From Selaginella moellendorffii (Eukaryota > Streptophyta > Lycopodiopsida > Selaginellales > Selaginellaceae), in assembly GCF_000143415.4 (NCBI RefSeq), contig NW_003314424.1, positions 99,194-163,193 of the forward strand: DNA of 64,000 nt, given 5' to 3'. Positions within the stretch are counted from its first letter, which is position 1. Every line of letters begins with the position of its first letter. This document shows positions 57,598-64,000 of the stretch, one piece after another. The notes under the pieces were generated by a model, which was not told the DNA's origin, did no database searches, and was given only the letters and a program-made list of their open reading frames with translations. The translations under genes and the position numbers were made by a program.

Positions 57598-58449
57598 TCA
57601 TGCAGAAGAAATGGGCGGTAGCTGCAGAAGTACACGATCTTGAGCCCACACTACATTGAAGGTGGTAGCCTCCAAATCACCAAGCTCTGGAGCGCGGTTG
57701 CACACAACAACATTTGGAATACCAAATCCAGAATCAGCATGCATGGTGTGGTAATGCCACTGCCTCTCCTCCAAGTCGTAGACCACAATGAAGCGACCAG
57801 AGTCTACATCCGGATAGCTTATATTCCCCTGAGATATGCAAGCGTAGCGACCACCTGCCGTAAACCAAAACAAGTTACCACCTAATCTGTCAACCCCATC
57901 CTGGTATATGGGATGTGTAGCAACTTTTTGCCACCCTTCTTCACCACCCTGCCAGCTGAAGACCTGAAACTCTTCAAAAGGTATGCAAGACATCATGTAG
58001 AAGCTGCCCTCGTGCCAGTGGAAACCCTTAGGACGAACATTATCTGGCGCCGCCGGCAAGCCCTTGTATGATCGATTCTTGGGGTTGTAGTGGACGGATG
58101 GAATGTACGTATTTCCAATCTCCCTCACCTCTTGAGCATCCATTAACTCAAGCTCGACGTCTTCTTTCCCTTCAACATCTAACAGAGGCTGCCAGCTCCC
58201 GGTGGAGGAGACGTAGAGAAAGCAACCGTGGATTGCCATGTACGCAACGTAGAGCTGATCATGATATCTGTCGAGCAGCAAAGAGAATGGACCCATTTCG
58301 TGGCAGGAAGGGGCCAAGCGTAGGCCATGGCTTCCAATTAACTGCTCCGGGATCATGAGACGTTCTCCATCACACGGGCTCCATGCTAATGTGCAATCGT
58401 CTGTGCCATTGCCTCTGTGAACGAGGACCCAGGTTTTTGAATCATCCAT
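57598..58449 (-). CDS. F-box-associated beta-propeller-like protein lacking an F-box
   Basis: A 283-residue frame starts MDDSKTWVLVHRGNG and contains evenly spaced Trp/Gly/Asp elements: LAPSCHEMGPFSLLLDRYHD, YVAYMAIHGCFLYVSSTGSW, GLPAAPDNVRPKGFHWHEGS, GGNLFWFTAGGRYACIS and FIVVYDLEERQWHYHTMHAD. This pattern is the F-box-associated interaction domain of large land-plant F-box families. The frame stays open about 35 codons upstream of the ATG (WLPGDDGEWEIVSDPGLELF) until a TGA, so the true N-terminus with an F-box may be on a missed exon or lost. No F-box helix motif is visible within 300 bp. Confidence 0.6.
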   Translation of the reverse strand: MDDSKTWVLVHRGNGTDDCTLAWSPCDGERLMIPEQLIGSHGLRLAPSCHEMGPFSLLLDRYHDQLYVAYMAIHGCFLYVSSTGSWQPLLDVEGKEDVELELMDAQEVREIGNTYIPSVHYNPKNRSYKGLPAAPDNVRPKGFHWHEGSFYMMSCIPFEEFQVFSWQGGEEGWQKVATHPIYQDGVDRLGGNLFWFTAGGRYACISQGNISYPDVDSGRFIVVYDLEERQWHYHTMHADSGFGIPNVVVCNRAPELGDLEATTFNVVWAQDRVLLQLPPISSA

Positions 58450-58600
58450 CTCCTCTATCCTATTTGCTACTTTAACCGCTGAACCTTTAGCCGATGGAAA
58501 CAGCTCCAGCCCTGGATCAGAGACAATCTCCCACTCACCATCATCACCCGGTAACCATGCTCAAGACCTCAACCTAATTATCTAGGGTTCATCTGGATCT

Positions 58601-59056
58601 ATGGCTTACACTCTCATGCGCGAGGAGCTCTTGGACTTTGTGCTATCCGAGAAGCTGCTTGGTATTGATTGGCATAGTTCATTTTTCGTCTCTCACTGCT
58701 TACAGCTACTACAGTACAGGCTTTCAATTTTGACGATTGATACAAGGAGTGGTATATAGACCACGGATCCCAGGAGAACAATGTTCACGTGCTCGAAACA
58801 ATGGCTTTTCCTGCCGAATTTTTTCCAAATGGCATCCAGCCATACAAAGGTATGGGAGTTAGAATACACCATACCTTGACTGGTGTGATTTACCACAAGG
58901 ACGGCTACTTTTGCTCTACCCACCATAGATGCTTGGCGGATGAGAAAATGATGAAGACTCACAAAGCTAAGGAGATTCCAGGATACCATGTATGTTACAC
59001 TGCTACTTTGAGAGGTATGTTTTCTGTGTTTTATTGCTTTCTATTTATTCAGCATT
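58601..59056 (+). CDS. Unrecognised small gene
   Basis: A short first frame (MAYTLMREELLDFVLSEKLL) is followed by a GTATTG donor. A second, exon-like frame (about 58,745-59,056) reads EWYIDHGSQENNVHVLETMA, FPAEFFPNGIQPYKGMGVRI and STHHRCLADEKMMKTHKAKE. The phases of the two pieces do not fit with the splice sites I can see, so the first may be unrelated or the gene damaged. I recognise no family. It is divergent from the F-box-associated gene, 151 bp between start codons. Confidence 0.35.
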
Positions 59057-59550
59057 GAATTTTAAGAGACATTATCCCACTTGAAATGGTGCTGATCTTT
59101 GGTGGACTTGGAAGTATTCCAAAATCACATGGCCACGGTATTCTATCATCACAAGCTGGGTTCCACAAGTTGGGTTTCATGAGTGGCCTTTTGTATCATT
59201 TTGTGATCACGAAGTATTTGATTTATAGATGATATTTTTTTTACAACATTTATTTTTCTATTTTCTCAGTATCAAAGACATAGAATGGATCATGGAGGGC
59301 ACGGACTGGACTTTCAAGATCACCTGCATCAATTGTAAAAAGTAGATCCTACAGTGGTGAAAGGAGTTGTGACTGTACACAAAGAAGGTTGAGTTAAAAA
59401 CTCAGGGAGAGCGCCTCGAATGTCTAACCGTAATCCATCCCTGCCAAGAACAAAAAGAATAAAGCAAAAACCCGTCTACCTATAGCATATGTTGGTGTTT
59501 CCTTCAAAACGTTCGCCAGCATCACGTAAGGCAAGTGCTTCCCCAGACTT
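59057..59550. other. No recognisable gene
   Basis: Intergenic, AT-rich in its first half. I see no motif or repeat that I can support. Confidence 0.35.
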
Positions 59551-59566
59551 TTGGAGTGAGTCGTCT

Positions 59567-59880
59567 CTAAACATTCTCCACTCCCTCGACTCCGGAGCTA
59601 ATGCCATCCGAGTGTGTGATGCAAGCTCCAACGAAGGATGTCCAGCCGATAGCTCCAGGCCTGAGAGGCATCGAATTCAGCAACTCATGAGCCTCCGTTA
59701 ACTTCCCAACTCTTCCCAGGATGTCAGCCAGTAGTGCTAACTTTAGGGCTCTTGGTTTGTATGCATTGCCGCTGCGATATTCCGAGCGATTGACCGCGCG
59801 TCTAGTGATTTCTGGGAGCTGCCGATGGCTTTGGAGGCTGTCTTTAGCAAATGCTTTTCTGGAGCTGGGATTTCTCATGG
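59567..59880 (-). pseudogene. PPR protein fragment (PLS-type end)
   Basis: The minus strand contains LALLADILGRVGKLTEAHEL, LNSMPLRPGAIGWTSFVGAC, ITHSD. This is a typical L/S-type pentatricopeptide repeat pair near the C-terminus of land-plant organelle RNA-editing or RNA-processing factors. Only about two repeats remain and the sequence before and after does not continue the solenoid. Function cannot be inferred. Confidence 0.65.
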
Positions 59881-60079
59881 ATGTGGAAATTTCTTTCTAG
59901 GGGGATTTGCAGCAGCTGAGCTCGAGCTCCAGGTCGTGTTTCACGGGAAGGAAATTGGCAGTAACAGGTGCGTGAGACACGTTTTCGACAGCGACAGTGC
60001 TCATTCGTGCATGTTTGCGGGCGCTCAATGTGGTACCTCCTCCAGTACGCAGGAGTACCCAAGAAATGCTGGTTCCTCT

Positions 60080-60885
60080 AAGATACGCTGCTCGTCAAAT
60101 GATCCTCCCTCAGCTTGGCCAGAGCAATGGTGGATGGAGCTAGGAAAAAATCCTGGGATGGACCAAAGCCCATTTCACTTCTTGGATCCACGGGCTCCAT
60201 CGGCACACAGGTTAGAATCCCTGTTTTCCTTCGTTTCCTATGCAAGCGATGAGGATGCTAACGTGGTGTTGTGCCACACACTTGACATCATCTCGGAAAA
60301 CCCTGACAGATTCGAAGTTGTTGGCCTGGCTTCTGGCTCAAACGTTACACTTGTTGCTGATCAGGTAAACTACGAATTGGTCAGCCGTCGTATCTGTTTA
60401 TACGAGCTTACACTGCCAATCAACAGGTCAGGAGATTCAAACCAAGCATGGTTGGGATTCGAGACCGAATTAAAAGAAGCCATTGCTGATCTTGACGAAA
60501 ATCCAGAGATTGTCGTTGGGGACGAAGGAATTGTACAGGTACTTCAATTTGCTCAGTTGTTTTTTCTCATATTTTTTTTCTCTTGTGTTTGCTTTTTTTT
60601 GCTCTTCAGATAGCGTGTCATCCAGAGGCAGTAGAAGTTGTGGCATATTGGCGGAGGCAGCCGCGCGCATACCGGACAACAAAGATCAGTTGAATGCGGT
60701 GCTGGAGGTGGCGCAGCGAGTTTTCAAGCAAGCGTACGTTGTGGAGGGGCCTCGAGGGGAAATAGTTACATGCCTGTTGCAAGCACGTCGTTGAAGACTA
60801 AGTTTACTCAGCCGGCAGTCCATATGTTCTACCTCTTGCAAAGAAACACGGAATCAACATCCTACCTGCGGGAGATTTTCCTTGT
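60080..60885 (+). pseudogene. DXR: DXR N-terminal half, relic
   Basis: The plus strand reads [20 protein letters not shown] (the NADPH-binding GSTGSIG loop). After a short intron comes TLDIISENPDRFEVVGLASG, SNVTLVADQ; after another intron VRRFKPSMVGIRD, then shifted ELKEAIADLDENPEIVVGDE, GIVQ and IACHPEAVEVV. About 150 bp of unrelated sequence follow, then SPYVLPLAKKHGINILPAGD. The conserved NKETLIAGG region is lost. The fragment stops at ILPA, exactly where the C-terminal half at 55.9 kb begins (SEHSAIFQ). Confidence 0.85.
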
Positions 60886-61052
60886 TGGCTAGAGCAATAT
60901 CCTTTCCAGCTGCTATTGCTGCTACTGTAGGCTGCAAAGAATATTATTGTACATGTCTAAGTGCTTGAAGAACAAACTTTCGTGTACGCTTACCTTGAGG
61001 CTAGCACAACCAACCATTCCTAGGCTTGAACGTGTCCGCGGTGAAGACCCAG

Positions 61053-62390
61053 TCACGGTTGGTCGGATCCTTTCTTCAGCTGCAAGGACATTAGCTTCTT
61101 TGCCTGCTCGAAGTCCCACCACAAGCTCCCCACCACCCAGATCGGCTCAAAGAACCTGGTCGAAGAGGAGCTGCGCTCTTGCATTTGCGGAGGGATGACG
61201 AGGCCGAGCTTTCCGGCAGTATCTGCTACCAGTCCGAACACCTTTAAGTTGCGCGGAATGCACGAAAAAAACCTCCTGCAGGTCAGGAATGAACCGGCTA
61301 CCTGTCCAAACCATGAAGACACCTTGTCCATGCAGACAATGATCTTCTTATCCGGTACGAAAGTCTTGTTGGCCGTCTTCCGGATCCAGTGAGTTAGCTT
61401 CACACCATCCCAGTCCTGTCCTGGACCCGGCTTGGACACACGCACCTCCTCCAGCACCTCCCCACGGAGTTTAAGGTAGCTGGAGGAAAGAGCACCAGCA
61501 GCACAAAGTCAGCAAGCAAAAAGAGAAGATAGGAGAAGATAGTCGCGTACCTTTTAGCCACGGGTTCGCCAAAGTGTGGCTCCGACTGCTCCTTCATCCA
61601 CTCCTCCGGAGATTTCTCTTTGATCTGAGTTAAAATGGCGAGAACCCATGCTGCCACGGCGTGTGGATCGTTGCTCATTTTGCTACTAATCAGCTGCTGC
61701 GCCACAGCACTTCGATCCGGGATGCCTGTAGACCCGATCTTGAGAAAGGAGACGTACACTACGTAGAAGCCCTTGGTGGCCAGCTCTCGCATGGTTCTTG
61801 ACTTTCCCCACCCAGAGCTCTGCAGCACCATCGTCCATGCTGCAAGCTGCCCCATATCGTTGTGCCACTCGTCAAACAAGCCATTGATAACCTCTGCAAC
61901 GTAGTCCAACACTTTGCAAGGATCCTGGTAAGGGCGATCCCAGGCCACCTGTAGCGCCTCCTTGACACTCAGTGGGTAGTCAACTTTTGGACGTACTGTG
62001 GTTGGAGATGCATACTCAAGCACGGCCAAGACGAGTCCCCGGCGTTTTGAATCGCTGTGAGCAGCCCTTCCATCCATTCCTGATTTCAACAGTAGAGGAT
62101 CGTCCCAAGGGACGACGGTGGTGAGCCATGTGAAGAGGTTATCCGAGATATTGGCAGTGATGGATCAAACGGGGGCATACCCCGGGCCAGTTTCTCAAGA
62201 GCGTCGCGCTGGCTTGCAGGAAGTGCTGGGTGAGAGAGGCATGAGACACAAGATAGGCAGCGTCATATTGCGTACATACCACAAACATACACGTCGCGTG
62301 AGGGCGCAAGAGTGCGTCGCCATGCTCCTTGTTCAGCTCCTCCGCCGAGACAGTGTTAGGAACCGCAAGATTCGCACCGTCAAACTCCCA
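61053..62390 (-). pseudogene. CRN-like P-loop NTPase gene, copy B
   Basis: Exon pieces at about 62390-62290 (LAVPNTVSAEELNKEHGD), 62125-61551 and 61479-61053 (71-nt intron between the last two). The main part reads LFTWLTTVVPWDDPLLLKSG, VLQSSGWGKSRTMRELATKG (P-loop SGWGKSR), FYVVYVSFLKIGSTGIPDRS, IIVCMDKVSSWFGQ and FEPIWVVGSLWWD. This layout fits the CRN (Crinkler-type) NTPases first known from oomycete and fungal effectors and also reported from some plants. The usual Walker B Asp-Glu is Asp-Lys here. The frame ends with TGA inside LQLKKGSDQP, but the +1 frame continues sensibly (KDPTNRDWVFTADTFKPRNG), so the gene is probably inactive. Confidence 0.6.
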
Positions 62391-62494
62391 TCGCACTCCG
62401 CCATCCCTAGTTCTACCAGGGTTTCCTACAAAACCTGATGTTGGAGACTGACTAAATCAAATTCCATTCTATAAGGATATACATACAACCCAAA

Positions 62495-64000
62495 CTACGT
62501 CGTCATAAACGTCCATAGTTTCTTTCTCAAGGGCTGAGAATCACCACTGTCGCCATCGCCTTCACTCATGCCTTCTTCGTCATCATCCACTTCTTCATCC
62601 ATCTCCATTTCCTCCTCCTCCTCCTCCTCCTCCTCTTCTTCTGCCTCCTCATTGTCCTCGTCGTCTCCTCCTTGTGCTACTTCCTCCAGGCCCCCGTTCT
62701 CCACCTCTTCTGTCACCACCTCCACAGCCACGAACTCCTCGATGAGGCTAACAGTTTGTGCGCCCTCGCCCTCCCCTCCTTCCAAACCTCGCAAGTCTTG
62801 GTTGCCTACTGTAGTTGCATTGACTTCCTGGTCCGCGTCTCCTGTGGTCGGTCCATCCTCGCTCACACCGTTACAAGCGCCACCGTCGTGGCTCTGCAAA
62901 ACAAAACCAACCAAACCAAAAAGTCACCTCATCACGCACGCACAGAAGAGGATGGGTATCTTACAGTAGCCGGGTCTTCACTCTTTTGCGATTTCTTGGT
63001 CGCCGAAGCTCCATGCGTTCCTCCTTGTGTCGCCAGCATACTTGCACTGAAATCGGTAAAGCGCATTAGGACGTGATACAAGTGTTTCTAGACTTACATT
63101 GTGGAGTCCCTGAAGTTGTACCGAGGGGTAGAGTCGCCATTCATCGCAGACTGTGACGCCTCCCGCTGTTTCCTCTTTTTCCTTCCACTGGCTGTCGCCT
63201 CCGGGTTCACTGCAGCACCCTCGCTCTCTTCCAGCCGCCTCTTCTTCCCAACTGTCAGTTCTGCTTGGTCCACGTCTGCTACTGGCACCTTGTCCTCCTC
63301 GCCACCCTGAGAAATGCTTTTCGGAAATATTCTGGACGCACAAGTTCGCAGCCATGACAATCGGCTCGGAGTGATGGTTCGACTTGGAGTAGAGCTTGGA
63401 AGGGGCTGCAACTCGTTCTCGGACGAAATCCTCCTGGCGGACATAACTTCCCCATCGTTGGCGTTCTTCTGTGAAGGTTGTTGCTCTGACATCCTTAAGC
63501 TGTCCTCGAGTTCCTTCAGGTCCTCCTTTAGCTTCCTCTGCCTCTCTGCTTCTTGCAGTACTTCTTGCCTTTCCGCCCGCAAAGCTTCTCGTTGCTCCTT
63601 CAGCTTCTCCCTCTGGACTTGTAACTCGTGTATATCCTTCTTTATTTCTTCCCATTCAGCTTCAGCAAGCTCGCGCTGTCCAATTATCGCCAACCGCTCC
63701 TTCTCAAGACTCCGCTTCTCGGACTCCACGCCATCCAAATCCTTTCTAGCTTTTTCACTTATCTGTGCCACCTCTTGGCGCTCCTTCTGAACTTGTGACA
63801 GTAAGCGAGCTTCCCGCTCCTCTGCTTGCTTCTCCATCTCCTCCACTTTCTTGGCCATGTTCCGTTCAAGCTCAGCATGCCGCAGATCAACATCACGGAT
63901 CAGCTCTTCCCTCTCCCTTTCGAGCCTAGACAAAATCTCAGCTTTCTCCAGCTCTGCAGTTCGCGCCAGAGCTTCCCTTTCAAGTGCCAAGGTCTCCATT
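62495..64000 (-). CDS. CRWN: CRWN/NMCP plant lamin-like protein, C-terminal part
   Basis: The gene enters from the right edge. Exons >64000-63098, 63046-62965 and 62893-62495 encode about 461 residues: a long Glu/Lys/Arg coiled coil (DVDLRHAELERNMAKKVEEM and on), a Ser/Pro-rich linker with basic stretches (VGKKRRLEESEG, GRKKRKQRE, a likely nuclear import signal), TPRYNFRDST (compare RYNLRR in the family), an acidic Glu run and the end RKKLWTFMTT. The last motif matches the conserved KKLWTFxTT end of CRWN proteins, which form the plant nuclear lamina and shape the nucleus. The frame is open in all three exons and introns are 51 and 71 nt. A ruined duplicate lies at 53.5-54.7 kb. Confidence 0.9.

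Noticed and set aside
62568-62969. Serine-rich plus-strand protein at 62.6 kb
   Set aside because: It is the complement of the Glu-rich tail of CRWN (CTC/TCC read as Ser).

Overview
The window is nuclear DNA from a land plant. The genes at the right end have unusually short introns (about 45-65 nt) and sit almost touching each other. Their closest recognisable relatives are plant proteins (chloroplast NdhT, complex I B22/CIB22, CRWN/NMCP lamin-like protein, DXR). An Arabidopsis-type telomere repeat is also present. This fits a compact lycophyte genome such as Selaginella moellendorffii. The species is an inference; the gene families are read directly.

Layout. (1) 1-11.5 kb is repeat-derived: pieces of Ty3/gypsy elements, LINE tails and AT-rich sequence without recognisable genes. 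(2) 11,546-23,906 is, in my reading, one 12.36-kb DNA transposon. It has perfect 28-bp terminal inverted repeats that contain TTAA. It carries two long divergent genes: on the right a transposase-like gene, and on the left a ten-exon gene joining a ParB-like region, acidic and repeat-rich linkers and a C-terminal FCP1-type HAD domain. A 22-bp palindrome (ATGGCRTG-N6-CAYGCCAT) recurs about 19 times. I saw it only between the terminal repeats, often inside introns 9-11 nt before the 3' splice site. (3) 23.9-44.3 kb contains one unrecognised gene next to the transposon, a (AACT)(CT)(GT) microsatellite, a decayed LINE with several extra 3'-end copies, a nearly complete but dead chromodomain Ty3/gypsy element, and a captured pectinesterase exon. 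(4) 44.7-47.4 kb holds taxilin and ACOT9-type thioesterase relics. (5) 48.16-52.59 kb is a tight cluster of five intact genes in strictly alternating orientation: NdhT, complex I B22, RPC11, RRP3/DDX47 helicase and a PLAC8 protein. (6) 52.6-64 kb is a rearranged zone: a segmental duplication of a CRN-like P-loop gene plus CRWN (a ruined left copy and a better right copy), a DXR pseudogene in two halves in the wrong order, and syntaxin and PPR relics, an F-box-associated protein and an unknown gene.

How it works together. The transposon reads as a self-contained unit: transposase plus accessory protein on either side of a shared repeat-rich divergent promoter. Its coding frames are intact over 8 kb apart from nonsense codons that single C-to-T changes can explain, so it looks recently active and then silenced. 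The five-gene cluster is ordinary housekeeping: plastid NDH, mitochondrial complex I, RNA polymerase III and rRNA processing.
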